From positions 62,001 through 126,000 of the forward strand of contig NZ_CABVII010000002.1 of assembly GCF_902497995.1 (NCBI RefSeq): a stretch of DNA of 64,000 nt. The letters run 5' to 3'. Each line of letters begins with the position of its first letter. Positions within the stretch are counted from its first letter, which is position 1. Positions 16,608 to 26,144 of this stretch are shown here, piece after piece. Position numbers and translations under genes: made by a program. A model generated the notes under the pieces. That model was not told the origin of the DNA. It made no database searches and saw nothing but the letters and a program-made list of their open reading frames with translations. The DNA comes from Pseudomonas fluorescens (GTDB lineage: Bacteria; Pseudomonadota; Gammaproteobacteria; Pseudomonadales; Pseudomonadaceae).

Positions 16608-19253
16608 TCAGCAGTCCAGTGGGTTGCGTTTTTCCGGGTTGATCCCGAACTTGGCGATGGCTTCAGACACCACCTTGGGTTCGATATCACCACGGTCAGC
16701 CAGTGCTTCCAGGGCTGCCAACACCACGAAATGACGGTCGACTTCGAAGAAGTGACGCAGCTTCTTGCGGCTGTCACTGCGGCCGAAACCGTCGGTGCCC
16801 AGGACTTTGAATTCCTTGGACGGGACCCACTGACGAATTTGCTCAGCGAACAGCTTCATGTAGTCGGTAGAGGCGATGACCGGACCTTTACGGCCGTTCA
16901 GGCACTCTTCGACGTAGCTCAGTTTAGGCTTCTGGCCCGGGTGCAGACGGTTGGTGCGCTCAACGGCCAGGCCGTCGCGACGCAGTTCGTTGAAGCTGGT
17001 AACGCTCCATACATCGGCGCCGACGTTGAACTGCTCGCGCAGAATCTTCGCCGCTTCACGGACTTCACGCAGGATGGTGCCGGAGCCCATCAGCTGAACG
17101 TGGTGCGCCGCTTCGCGGGTGTCTTCTTCGAGCAGGTACATGCCCTTGATGATGCCTTCCTCGACACCGGCCGGCATGGCTGGCTGCTGGTAAGACTCGT
17201 TCATCACGGTGATGTAATAGAAGACGTCCTGCTGCTGTTCGGTCATCTTCTTCATGCCGTCCTGGATGATCACCGCCAGCTCGTAGCCGTAGGTTGGATC
17301 AAAGGTGCGGCAGTTCGGGATGGTGGCAGCCAGGATGTGGCTGTGACCGTCTTCGTGTTGCAGGCCTTCGCCGTTCAGCGTGGTCCGGCCGGCGGTACCG
17401 CCGATCAGGAAGCCACGGGTACGGCTGTCGCCAGCGGCCCAGGCGAGGTCGCCGATACGCTGGAAGCCGAACATCGAGTAGAAGATGTAGAACGGCAGCA
17501 TTGGCTGGTTGTGGCTGGAGTACGAAGTACCGGCAGCGATGAAGGAGCTCATGGCGCCCGCTTCGTTGATGCCTTCTTCGAGGATCTGGCCCTTCTTGTC
17601 TTCTTTGTAGAACATCACCTGGTCTTTATCGACTGGCTCGTAGAGCTGGCCGACGGAGGAGTAGATGCCCAACTGACGGAACATGCCTTCCATACCGAAG
17701 GTACGGGCTTCGTCGGGGATGATCGGCACGATACGCGAACCGATTTCCTTGTCCTTGACCAGCTGCGCGAGGATCCGCACGAAGGCCATGGTGGTGGAAA
17801 TCTCACGGTCGCCCGAGCCGTCCAGGATAGCCTTGAGGGTATCGAGTGGCGGCGTCGGGATGTCGAAGCTCTTGGCGCGACGCTGTGGCACGAAACCGCC
17901 CAGCGCGGTGCGGCGCTCGCTCAGGTAACGGGCTTCGGCGCTGTTTGGCTCCGGCTTGAAGAACGGCAGGTTTTCCAGCTCGTCGTCCTTGACCGGAATG
18001 TCGAAGCGGTCACGGAACAACTTCAGGCTGTCGACATCGACTTTCTTGGTGTTGTGCGCGGTGTTTTTCGCTTCGCCGGCACCGGTGCCATAACCTTTGA
18101 TGGTCTTGGCCAGGATGACGGTGGGTTGTTCTTTGTGGTTGACCGCTTCGTGGTACGCCGCGTAGACCTTGTACGGGTCGTGACCACCACGGTTGAGTTT
18201 CCAGATCTCGTCGTCGGACAGGTCTGCAACCATCGCCTTGAGTTCTGGCGAGTTGAAGAAGTGTTCACGCACGAACGCGCCGTCTTTGGCTTTGTAGTTC
18301 TGGTACTCGCCGTCGATGACTTCGTCCATGCGACGTTGCAGGATACCGTCGACGTCTTTGGCCAACAGTGGGTCCCAGAAACGGCCCCAGATGACTTTGG
18401 TCACGTTCCACTGAGCACCGCGGAACACGCCTTCGAGTTCCTGGATGATCTTGCCGTTGCCGCGAACCGGGCCGTCGAGGCGCTGCAGGTTGCAGTTGAT
18501 GACGAAGATCAGGTTGTCGAGCTTCTCACGGCCAGCCAGCGAGATCGCGCCCAGGGATTCCGGCTCGTCGCACTCGCCGTCGCCCAGGAAGCACCAGACT
18601 TTTTGCTTGCCTTCAGGGATGAAGCCACGGGCTTCCAGGTACTTCATGAAGCGTGCCTGGTAGATCGCCTGGATCGGGCCCAGACCCATGGATACAGTCG
18701 GGAACTGCCAGAAGTCAGGCATCAGCCAAGGGTGCGGGTAGGACGACAAGCCCTGGCCGTCGACTTCCTGGCGGAAGTTGTTCATCTGGTCTTCGGTGAT
18801 GCGGCCTTCCATGAACGCACGGGCGTAAACGCCTGGCGAGGTGTGGCCCTGGAAGTAGATCAGGTCGCCGCCATGTTCGTCGGTCGGAGCCTGGAAGAAA
18901 TAGTTGAAGCCGATGTCATACAGGGTCGCACTGGAGGCGAAGCTGGAGATGTGACCACCCAGGTCAGAATCTTTCAGGTTCGTGCGCATTACCATGGCCA
19001 TCGCGTTCCAGCGTACCAGCGAGCGAATGCGGCGTTCCATGAACAGGTCGCCAGGCATGCGTGCTTCGTGGGTAACGGGGATGGTGTTGCGGTAAGGCGT
19101 GGTGATGGCGTAAGGCAACTGCGAACCGCTGCGGGTCGCGAGTTCACCCATACGGGTCATCAGATAGTGAGCACGGTCTTCGCCTTCTTTGTCGAGAACC
19201 GATTCCAGGGCGTCCAGCCATTCCTGGGTTTCGACGGGATCGAGGTCTTGCAT
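16608..19253 (-). CDS. aceE: AceE: pyruvate dehydrogenase E1, homodimeric type
   Basis: The 881-residue thiamine-diphosphate enzyme decarboxylates pyruvate and acetylates the lipoyl arms of AceF. The ThDP-Mg motif GDGECDEPES begins at residue 224 and ends with VINCN at 251-255. The length and motifs match the single-chain E1 of gammaproteobacteria rather than the alpha2beta2 form. It is the first gene of aceE-aceF. Its promoter region, shared with the divergent glnE, holds a pair of matching palindromes (19364-19378 and 19416-19430). Confidence 0.97.
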   Translation of the reverse strand: MQDLDPVETQEWLDALESVLDKEGEDRAHYLMTRMGELATRSGSQLPYAITTPYRNTIPVTHEARMPGDLFMERRIRSLVRWNAMAMVMRTNLKDSDLGGHISSFASSATLYDIGFNYFFQAPTDEHGGDLIYFQGHTSPGVYARAFMEGRITEDQMNNFRQEVDGQGLSSYPHPWLMPDFWQFPTVSMGLGPIQAIYQARFMKYLEARGFIPEGKQKVWCFLGDGECDEPESLGAISLAGREKLDNLIFVINCNLQRLDGPVRGNGKIIQELEGVFRGAQWNVTKVIWGRFWDPLLAKDVDGILQRRMDEVIDGEYQNYKAKDGAFVREHFFNSPELKAMVADLSDDEIWKLNRGGHDPYKVYAAYHEAVNHKEQPTVILAKTIKGYGTGAGEAKNTAHNTKKVDVDSLKLFRDRFDIPVKDDELENLPFFKPEPNSAEARYLSERRTALGGFVPQRRAKSFDIPTPPLDTLKAILDGSGDREISTTMAFVRILAQLVKDKEIGSRIVPIIPDEARTFGMEGMFRQLGIYSSVGQLYEPVDKDQVMFYKEDKKGQILEEGINEAGAMSSFIAAGTSYSSHNQPMLPFYIFYSMFGFQRIGDLAWAAGDSRTRGFLIGGTAGRTTLNGEGLQHEDGHSHILAATIPNCRTFDPTYGYELAVIIQDGMKKMTEQQQDVFYYITVMNESYQQPAMPAGVEEGIIKGMYLLEEDTREAAHHVQLMGSGTILREVREAAKILREQFNVGADVWSVTSFNELRRDGLAVERTNRLHPGQKPKLSYVEECLNGRKGPVIASTDYMKLFAEQIRQWVPSKEFKVLGTDGFGRSDSRKKLRHFFEVDRHFVVLAALEALADRGDIEPKVVSEAIAKFGINPEKRNPLDC

Positions 19254-19363
19254 GGCTTGCTCCAGGGCGGAAAGGCTTCCAGAATCGGTTGCCTGAGTTT
19301 GCGACTGGCCTTGTGGGCAGACGATATAAATTCTTGGATTGCCGAGAGGTTGTTCCGGCGGCG

Positions 19364-19378
19364 TGTAGTTTTACTACA
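19364..19378. promoter_or_regulatory. Palindromic operator, copy 1, upstream of aceE
   Basis: TGTAGTTTTACTACA is a palindrome with half-sites TGTAGT/ACTACA around TTT. It lies 110 bases upstream of aceE. The regulator is not identified; the shape suits a dimeric repressor of pyruvate or sugar metabolism. Confidence 0.6.
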
Positions 19379-19415
19379 AATCAGCGGGCATTTCAGCCTT
19401 TCGAATGTATAGACG

Positions 19416-19430
19416 AGTAGTAAAACTACA
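19416..19430. promoter_or_regulatory. Palindromic operator, copy 2, upstream of aceE
   Basis: AGTAGTAAAACTACA is the reverse complement of copy 1 at 14 of 15 positions. Centre-to-centre distance is 52 bases, five helical turns, which would put two bound dimers on the same face of the DNA. Confidence 0.6.
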
Positions 19431-19636
19431 GATGAGCGGCTTGTGGCCTCCGGCTGCGTTGTGAGAATAATCGTTAAGGTTGGTCTTTTACCAACCAGAA
19501 AAGGTGAAAGCTTGATGCTGTCTGCCAAAAAACAAGAAATATCAGCTATTTCTAACCTTTGTTCGACAGTCGATCAGGTAGTGTGTTTTCGCGAATCACT
19601 ACATGCAGCCCCCTACACGCCGATCAAGGATAGACC

Positions 19637-22576
19637 ATGAGCCTCCCTTCGCTTGCCGAACTGCCCGCCGTGCTCCTGCCGTTTGTCACCCGTGCCGAGC
19701 AGTCGTTCCGTACGGCGGCCGCCGAACTGGACGACGACCGGGGGCTGTCCGGCTGGACGCCTGAACGCTGGGCACAATTCGCCCGGGTCACCGCTGCCAG
19801 CGACTTCGTGATTGAACAGAGTACCCGCGACCCTTCCATGTTGCTGGAGCTGGTGCAGTCCGGCGAACTGGACCGCCATTTTGCGCCCGGTGAGTTGTGC
19901 GGGCAGATTGCGGCAGCGGTGAGCGCGGTTGAAACCGACGATGAGCTCGGTCGCGCCCTGCGCCGCCAGCGTAATCGCCACCAGGTGCGAATCATCTGGC
20001 GCGACCTGACCCGTCAGGCCGACCTGGTCCAGACCTGCCGCGACCTCTCGGACATGGCCGATGCGAGCATCGATCAGGCCTATCAGTGGTTGTACTCGCG
20101 GCATTGCCAGCAATTCGGCGTGCCGACCGGCCGGCGCAGTGGCGAACCACAACAGATGGTCATCCTCGGCATGGGCAAGCTCGGCGCGGTGGAGCTCAAC
20201 CTGTCGTCGGACATCGACCTGATCTTTGCCTACCCCGAGGGTGGAGAAACCGTCGGCGTGAAGCGTTCGCTGGATAACCAGGAATTTTTCATTCGTCTCG
20301 GCCAGCGTCTGATCAAGGCGCTGGACCCGATGACGGTCGATGGCTTCGTGTTCCGTGTCGACATGCGCCTGCGGCCATACGGCTCGGCGGGCGCCTTGGT
20401 GCTGAGCTTCAACGCACTGGAGCAGTATTACCAGGATCAGGGTCGCGACTGGGAGCGCTATGCCATGATCAAGGCGCGGGTGGTGGCCGGCGATCAAGTG
20501 GCCGGCGCACAGTTACTCGACCTGTTGCGGCCGTTCGTTTACCGGCGTTATCTGGACTTTTCGGCCATCGAAGCGCTGCGCACCATGAAGCAGCTGATCC
20601 AGCAGGAAGTCCGGCGCAAGGGCATGGCCGACAATATCAAGCTTGGCTCCGGCGGGATCCGTGAAGTCGAGTTTATCGCCCAGGCCTTTCAGCTGATTCA
20701 CGGTGGTCGCGACCTGAGTCTGCAGCAGCGTCCGCTATTGAGCGTACTGAGCACACTGCAAGACCAGGGTTACCTGCCGCCGGCGGTGATCAGCGAATTG
20801 CGCGAAGGCTACGAATTCCTGCGCTACACCGAACACGCCATCCAGGCGATTGCCGACCGCCAGACTCAAATGCTGCCGGACGGCGCTCAGGATCAGGCGC
20901 GCATTGCCTTGATGTTGGGTTTCGACGATTGGGCCGCTTTCCATGAACAGCTCATGTATTGGCGCGGTCGGGTGGCGTGGCACTTCGGTCAGGTGATCGC
21001 CGACCCCGACGAAGAACAAGGCAGCGAAAGCGAAGTGGTGGTCGGCGGTGAATGGCTGCCGCTGTGGGAAGAAGCCCAGAACGAAGAAGCGGCATGCCGT
21101 CAATTGGAAGAGGGCGGATTCACCGATGCCACCAAGGCGCTGAAAGCCTTGGCCGGCCTGCGCGGCAGTCCGCAGTTGCGCGCCATGCAGCGCCTGGGAC
21201 GCGAGCGCCTCGATGCCTTCATTCCGCGCTTGCTGGCGCAAGCCGTAGAGCACGCCAATCCCGATCTGGTGTTGGAACGGGTGCTGCCATTGGTTGAAGC
21301 CGTGGCCCGCCGTTCTGCGTACCTGGTGTTGCTGACCGAAAACCCTGGTGCGCTACGACGCTTGTTGACCCTGTGCGCCGCGAGCCCGTGGATCGCCGAA
21401 CAAATCACCCGCTTCCCGCTGCTGCTCGATGAATTGCTCAACGAGGGCCGGTTGTTCAAGCCGCCCTTGGCGCCGGAGCTGGCCGCCGAGTTGCGCGAGC
21501 GCCTGACACGGATTCCCGAGGACGACCTCGAACAGCAAATGGAAGCCCTGCGGCATTTCAAACTGGCGCACCGCTTGCGGGTGGCGGCCTCGGAAATCGC
21601 CGGCAGCCTGCCGTTGATGAAAGTCAGCGATTACCTGACCTGGCTCGCTGAAGCGATTCTCGAACAGGTATTGGCCCTGGCCTGGCGCCAGACCGTGGCC
21701 AAGTACGGCACGCCACTGCGCACCGACGGCACTGTGTGCGATCCCGGCTTCATCATTGTCGGTTACGGGAAAGTCGGTGGGCTGGAATTGGGGCATGGTT
21801 CGGACCTGGACCTGGTGTTCATCCACGACGGCGATCCGCAGGCGGAAACCGACGGGCCCAAGCCTATCGACGGCGCCCAGTTCTTCACTCGGCTCGGGCA
21901 GCGGATCATTCACTTGCTGACGACCCAGACCAACTCCGGTCAGCTCTACGAAGTGGATATGCGCCTGCGTCCGTCCGGTGCTGCGGGGTTGCTGGTGAGC
22001 TCCCTGGGGGCGTTTGCCCGTTATCAGGAAAACGAAGCCTGGACCTGGGAACACCAGGCATTGGTGCGGGCGCGGGTACTGGTGGGCAGTGAGGATGTCG
22101 GCCGGGCGTTCGAACAAGTGCGTGCCGCCGTGCTGGGCAAATCACGAGACCTGGCGACCTTGCGTCAGGAGGTCAGCGAGATGCGCGCCAAGATGCGCGA
22201 TAACCTCGGCAGCAAGAGCACCGCGGCAGGCACCGGGGCAAACGCCTTCGAGGCCACGGCGCCATTCGATCTCAAGCAGGACGCCGGAGGTATCGTCGAT
22301 ATTGAATTTATGGTGCAATACGCGGCTCTGGCGTGGTCGCAGACGCACCCGTCATTGCTGCGCTGGACCGATAACATCCGCATTCTGGAGGGGCTGGAGG
22401 AGGAAGGGCTGATGCCCGCCGAAGACGCCAGCCTGTTGCGTGAGGCCTATAAAGCCTACCGCTCCGCCGCCCACCGGCAGGCCTTGCAGAAGGACCCCGG
22501 CGTGATACCCGGCGACCAGTTCGCGGACGAACGACGGCAGGTATTGCGGATCTGGAAAGAGTTGGGATTAAGCTGA
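19637..22576 (+). CDS. glnE: GlnE: glutamine synthetase adenylyltransferase / adenylyl-removing enzyme
   Basis: The 979-residue bifunctional enzyme attaches AMP to, or removes it from, glutamine synthetase in response to PII and glutamine. Two nucleotidyltransferase domains are recognisable: the N-terminal removing domain with GMGKLGAVELNLSSDIDLIF (about 177-196) and the C-terminal adenylylating domain with GYGKVGGLELGHGSDLDLVF (about 708-727). Each is followed by helical regulatory regions. The C-terminal ending AHRQALQKDPGVIPGDQF fits the family. The length is normal. It is divergent from aceE across about 380 bases and is followed by two REP doublets, so it is probably transcribed alone. 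Confidence 0.96.
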   Translation: MSLPSLAELPAVLLPFVTRAEQSFRTAAAELDDDRGLSGWTPERWAQFARVTAASDFVIEQSTRDPSMLLELVQSGELDRHFAPGELCGQIAAAVSAVETDDELGRALRRQRNRHQVRIIWRDLTRQADLVQTCRDLSDMADASIDQAYQWLYSRHCQQFGVPTGRRSGEPQQMVILGMGKLGAVELNLSSDIDLIFAYPEGGETVGVKRSLDNQEFFIRLGQRLIKALDPMTVDGFVFRVDMRLRPYGSAGALVLSFNALEQYYQDQGRDWERYAMIKARVVAGDQVAGAQLLDLLRPFVYRRYLDFSAIEALRTMKQLIQQEVRRKGMADNIKLGSGGIREVEFIAQAFQLIHGGRDLSLQQRPLLSVLSTLQDQGYLPPAVISELREGYEFLRYTEHAIQAIADRQTQMLPDGAQDQARIALMLGFDDWAAFHEQLMYWRGRVAWHFGQVIADPDEEQGSESEVVVGGEWLPLWEEAQNEEAACRQLEEGGFTDATKALKALAGLRGSPQLRAMQRLGRERLDAFIPRLLAQAVEHANPDLVLERVLPLVEAVARRSAYLVLLTENPGALRRLLTLCAASPWIAEQITRFPLLLDELLNEGRLFKPPLAPELAAELRERLTRIPEDDLEQQMEALRHFKLAHRLRVAASEIAGSLPLMKVSDYLTWLAEAILEQVLALAWRQTVAKYGTPLRTDGTVCDPGFIIVGYGKVGGLELGHGSDLDLVFIHDGDPQAETDGPKPIDGAQFFTRLGQRIIHLLTTQTNSGQLYEVDMRLRPSGAAGLLVSSLGAFARYQENEAWTWEHQALVRARVLVGSEDVGRAFEQVRAAVLGKSRDLATLRQEVSEMRAKMRDNLGSKSTAAGTGANAFEATAPFDLKQDAGGIVDIEFMVQYAALAWSQTHPSLLRWTDNIRILEGLEEEGLMPAEDASLLREAYKAYRSAAHRQALQKDPGVIPGDQFADERRQVLRIWKELGLS

Positions 22577-22606
22577 AATCGGATATTTGAAACACCCAAT
22601 ACCCCC

Positions 22607-22696
22607 TGTGGGAGCGGGCTTGCTCGCGAAAGCGGAGTGTCAGTCGACAGTGATGTTGGATGTGATGGCCCCTTCGCGAGCAAGCCCGCTCCCACA
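22607..22696. repeat. REP doublet
   Basis: Main-type REP units in inverted orientation (22607-22632 and 22671-22696), 30 bases past the glnE stop. Confidence 0.9.
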
Positions 22697-22765
22697 GTTA
22701 ATCTGCGGTGTTTGGTGGATTGAAGCAGCTAAACTACACCGCACTGGATGTGCACCAATACCCAA

Positions 22766-22869
22766 TGTGGGAGCGGGCTTGCTCCGGGCGGCGTTCCGAC
22801 GATAGCGCAGTGACAGTCGACAGTAATGTTGAAGGTGATGCCCCATCGCAAGCAACCCTGCTCCCGCAG
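22766..22869. repeat. Hybrid REP unit with degenerate partner
   Basis: The forward unit 22766-22804 begins like the main REP type (tgtgggagcgggcttgctc) and ends like the second type (cgggcggcgttccgacgata). The reverse partner near 22845-22869 is worn (atcgcaagcaaccctgctcc). It looks like recombination between two REP families. Confidence 0.75.
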
Positions 22870-22922
22870 TGATTCTCGAGGCGGGGAGGCGTATGCCTCC
22901 CCGGTTCGTTTATGGAAACCAC

Positions 22923-23957
22923 ATGAAAATTCTGATCGTTGGGCCCAGTTGGGTCGGTGACATGGTGATGGCGCAGACACTGTTTCAGTGTCTCAAGCAG
23001 CGCCACCCGCAATGCGAAATCGACGTGCTGGCCCCCGAGTGGAGCCGGCCGATTCTCGAGCGCATGCCCGAAGTGCGCCAGGCCTTGAGCTTTCCGCTCG
23101 GCCACGGTGTCCTGGAGCTGGCGACCCGTCGACGCATCGGCAAATCCCTGGCCGGACAGTATGACCAGGCGATCCTGTTGCCCAATTCCCTGAAGTCGGC
23201 GCTGGTGCCATTTTTTGCCGGCATCCCGAAACGCACCGGCTGGCGTGGCGAGTTCCGTTATGGCCTGCTCAATGACGTGCGCGCGCTGGACAAAGAACGT
23301 TACCCACTGATGATCGAGCGCTTCATGGCCCTGGCTTACGAGCCCGGCCTTGATCTGCCCAAACCCTATCCACGGCCGAGCCTGCAAATTGATCCGGTCA
23401 GCCGGGAGGCGGCACTGGCCAAGTTCGGTCTGACCCTCGACCGTCCGGTGTTGGCGCTGTGCCCCGGTGCCGAGTTTGGCGAATCCAAGCGCTGGCCGTC
23501 CGAGCACTACGCCAAGGTCGCCGAAACGAAGATTCGTGAGGGTTGGCAAGTCTGGCTGTTCGGTTCGAAGAACGATCATGCCGTCGGTGAAGACATCCGG
23601 TCGCGGCTGATTCCCGGCTTGCGTGAAGAGTCGGTGAACCTCAGCGGCGGCACGTCGCTGGCCGAAGCCATCGACCTGATGTCCTGCGCCGACGCGGTCG
23701 TCTCCAACGACTCCGGCCTGATGCATGTCGCCGCCGCGCTGAATCGCCCGCTGGTGGCGGTCTACGGCTCGACCTCGCCGGGCTTCACACCGCCATTGGC
23801 CGAACACGTGGAGATCGTGCGCCTGGGCATCGAATGCAGCCCATGCTTCGATCGCACGTGCCGCTTCGGCCATTACAACTGCCTGCGCCAGCTGATGCCG
23901 CAAGCGGTGAACGAAGCCTTGCAGCGGTTGCAGGGCACTGTGGTCGAGGTCAAATAA
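22923..23957 (+). CDS. waaF: WaaF: ADP-heptose:LPS heptosyltransferase II
   Basis: The 344-residue GT9 enzyme adds the second L-glycero-D-manno-heptose to the inner core on the cytoplasmic face. The start MKILIVGPSWVGDMVMAQTL and the donor-site segments LCPGAEFGESKRWPSEHYA and VVSNDSGLMHVAAALNRPLV are typical. ATG 22923 is preceded by a GGAAA site; an in-frame frame opening at 22869 is longer but lacks the conserved first strand. It is the first gene of the LPS core operon waaF-waaC-waaG-waaP-wapP-wapQ, with one base between it and waaC. Confidence 0.96.
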   Translation: MKILIVGPSWVGDMVMAQTLFQCLKQRHPQCEIDVLAPEWSRPILERMPEVRQALSFPLGHGVLELATRRRIGKSLAGQYDQAILLPNSLKSALVPFFAGIPKRTGWRGEFRYGLLNDVRALDKERYPLMIERFMALAYEPGLDLPKPYPRPSLQIDPVSREAALAKFGLTLDRPVLALCPGAEFGESKRWPSEHYAKVAETKIREGWQVWLFGSKNDHAVGEDIRSRLIPGLREESVNLSGGTSLAEAIDLMSCADAVVSNDSGLMHVAAALNRPLVAVYGSTSPGFTPPLAEHVEIVRLGIECSPCFDRTCRFGHYNCLRQLMPQAVNEALQRLQGTVVEVK

Positions 23958-23958
23958 T

Positions 23959-25020
23959 TTGCGGGTTCTGTTGATCAAGACTTCTTCGCTGGGCGACGTG
24001 ATTCACGCGTTGCCAGCGCTGACCGACGCGGCGCGAGCGATCCCCGGCATCCAGTTCGACTGGGTGGTGGAAGAGGGTTTTGCCGAAATTCCGACCTGGC
24101 ACCCGGCCGTGGGCAAAGTGATTCCAGTGGCGATTCGTCGCTGGCGCAAGAATATCTGGCAGACCATCAAGAGTGGCGAGTGGAAGCGCTTCAAGCAAAG
24201 CGTTCGCGCCACCAAATATGACTTGGTGATCGATGCCCAAGGCCTGCTGAAAAGCGCGTTGCTGACCCGTTACGTCAAAGCTCCGGTTGCCGGGCTGGAC
24301 AAGGATTCGGCGCGTGAGCCGATCGCGGCACGCTTTTACTCCCGGCGTCTGGCCGTGGCCCGTGGACAACACGCGGTGGAGCGGGTGCGTCAGCTATTCG
24401 CTGTGGCTTTGGGTTATGACCTGCCCAAAGGGTTGGGCGACTACGGTCTGAATGTCGAGCGACTGGTGGAATTGCCGCGCAAAAATCCTTACGTGCTGTT
24501 CCTGCACGGCACCACCTGGGACACCAAACACTGGCCTGAAGCCTACTGGCGCGAGCTGGCCGAGCGCGTAGGCTACCTCGGCGTGGCGGTGAAACTGCCT
24601 TGGGGCAACGCACTGGAGAAGGCCCGTGCCGAGCGCATCGCCAAAGACCTGAAACACGTCGAAGTGCTGCCCAAGCTGAACCTGGCGGGTGTCGGCAAGG
24701 TGCTGGCCGGCGCACAAGCCTGCGTCGCGGTGGACACTGGTCTCGGGCACCTCGCCGCGGCGCTGGATGTGCCGACGCTTTCGTTGTTCGGTCCGACCAA
24801 CCCGGGCCTGACCGGTGCCTATGGCAAGTCGCAGATTCACCTGGCCAGCGACTTCCCTTGCGCGCCGTGCCTGCAAAAGAAATGCACCTATCAACCGACG
24901 GCGGAAGATCTGCGCCAGTTCGACCTGAAGCGTGAGTGGCCCCTGTGCTTCACGCGTCTGAACCCCGAGCGTGTCGCGAGCCGATTGAGCACGTTGTTAC
25001 TGGCTGAGGAGCTGCGCTGA
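23959..25020 (+). CDS. waaC: WaaC: LPS heptosyltransferase I
   Basis: The 353-residue GT9 enzyme transfers the first heptose from ADP-heptose to Kdo. It opens MRVLLIKTSSLGDVIHALPA (SSLGDVIH is the WaaC hallmark) and has FLHGTTWDTKHWPEAYWREL and VDTGLGHLAAALDVPTLSLF in the donor domain. The start codon is TTG at 23959, one base after the waaF stop, with GAGG inside the end of waaF. The last base of its stop is the first base of the waaG ATG. The first two heptose additions are therefore made by adjacent genes. Confidence 0.96.
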   Translation: MRVLLIKTSSLGDVIHALPALTDAARAIPGIQFDWVVEEGFAEIPTWHPAVGKVIPVAIRRWRKNIWQTIKSGEWKRFKQSVRATKYDLVIDAQGLLKSALLTRYVKAPVAGLDKDSAREPIAARFYSRRLAVARGQHAVERVRQLFAVALGYDLPKGLGDYGLNVERLVELPRKNPYVLFLHGTTWDTKHWPEAYWRELAERVGYLGVAVKLPWGNALEKARAERIAKDLKHVEVLPKLNLAGVGKVLAGAQACVAVDTGLGHLAAALDVPTLSLFGPTNPGLTGAYGKSQIHLASDFPCAPCLQKKCTYQPTAEDLRQFDLKREWPLCFTRLNPERVASRLSTLLLAEELR

Positions 25021-26144
25021 TGCAATTGGCATTTGTCTTGTACAAGTACTTTCCTTTTGGTGGCTTGCAGCGCGATTTCATGCGCATTGCCCTGGAATGT
25101 CAGCAACGCGGCCACCAGATTCGCGTCTACACGCTGATCTGGGAAGGCGACATTCCACCGGGTTTCGAGGTATTGGTGGCGCCGGTCAAGGCGTTGTTCA
25201 ACCATCGGCGCAACGAAAAGCTCAGCGAGTGGATGGAAGCGGACCTGGCCAAACGCCCGGTGGACCGCCTGATCGGTTTCAACAAGATGCCGGGCCTGGA
25301 CGTTTATTACGCCGCCGACGGCTGCTTCGAAGACAAGGCGCAGAATTTGCGCAACTCGCTGTACCGTCGCTGGGGCCGCTACCGGCACTTCGCCGAGTAC
25401 GAGCGCGCGGTGTTCGCCAGGGACGCCAAGACCGAAGTGCTGATGATTTCCGAAGTGCAGCAGCCGCTGTTCATCAAGCATTACGACACGCCGCTGGAGC
25501 GTTTCCATTTGCTACCGCCAGGTATCTCCCAGGATCGTCGCGCGCCAGCCAATGCCACCGAGATTCGGGCCGATTTCCGTCGTGAATTCAACCTCAAGGA
25601 CGATGAACTGTTGCTGGTGCAGATCGGTTCCGGGTTCAAGACCAAGGGTGTGGATCGCAGTCTCAAGGCGTTGGCCGCCTTGCCCGCCAATCTGAAGAAG
25701 CGCACCCGGCTATTTGTAATTGGCCAGGATGACCCCAAATTGTTCCAGATGCAGGGCGCCGCATTGGGGCTCGGCGACAACGTGACGTTCCTCAAGGGCC
25801 GTAGTGATATTCCGCGTTTCCTGCTCGGTGCCGACCTGCTGATCCACCCGGCGTATAACGAAAACACCGGGACCGTGTTGCTCGAAGCCCTGGTGGCCGG
25901 GTTGCCGGTGCTGGTGAGTGCGGTCTGTGGTTATGCCCATTACATCACCGAGGCTGATGCCGGTCTGGTGCTGGACGAACCTTTCGATCAGGCGCAGTTG
26001 ACTCAATACCTGACCGGTATGTTGAACGACGATCAAGCGCGGGCGGCCTGGAGTCGCAACGGTCTGGCCTTCGCCGAGACGGCCGACCTCTATAGCATGC
26101 CGCAGCACGCGGCCGATGTGATTCTGGCGGAGCACGTGCAATGA
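25020..26144 (+). CDS. waaG: WaaG: LPS core glycosyltransferase (GT4)
   Basis: The 374-residue GT4 enzyme starts MQLAFVLYKYFPFGGLQRDF, the WaaG hallmark, with the glycine-rich acceptor loop. The donor-site motif ENTGTVLLEALVAGLPVLVS (E-x7-E type) is near residues 280-300. In E. coli the homologue adds the first outer-core glucose; in Pseudomonas the first sugar on heptose II is galactosamine, so that is the likelier product here. It overlaps the ends of both neighbours (TGATG with waaC, ATGA with waaP). Confidence 0.94.
   Translation: MQLAFVLYKYFPFGGLQRDFMRIALECQQRGHQIRVYTLIWEGDIPPGFEVLVAPVKALFNHRRNEKLSEWMEADLAKRPVDRLIGFNKMPGLDVYYAADGCFEDKAQNLRNSLYRRWGRYRHFAEYERAVFARDAKTEVLMISEVQQPLFIKHYDTPLERFHLLPPGISQDRRAPANATEIRADFRREFNLKDDELLLVQIGSGFKTKGVDRSLKALAALPANLKKRTRLFVIGQDDPKLFQMQGAALGLGDNVTFLKGRSDIPRFLLGADLLIHPAYNENTGTVLLEALVAGLPVLVSAVCGYAHYITEADAGLVLDEPFDQAQLTQYLTGMLNDDQARAAWSRNGLAFAETADLYSMPQHAADVILAEHVQ

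Noticed and set aside
14425..16734. 769-codon frame antisense to aceF rich in Ser/Arg/Gly
   Set aside because: Mirror of the Ala/Pro linkers of AceF; low-complexity artefact.
16731..19412. 893-codon open frame antisense to aceE
   Set aside because: Shadow of the aceE reading frame; no recognisable motif.
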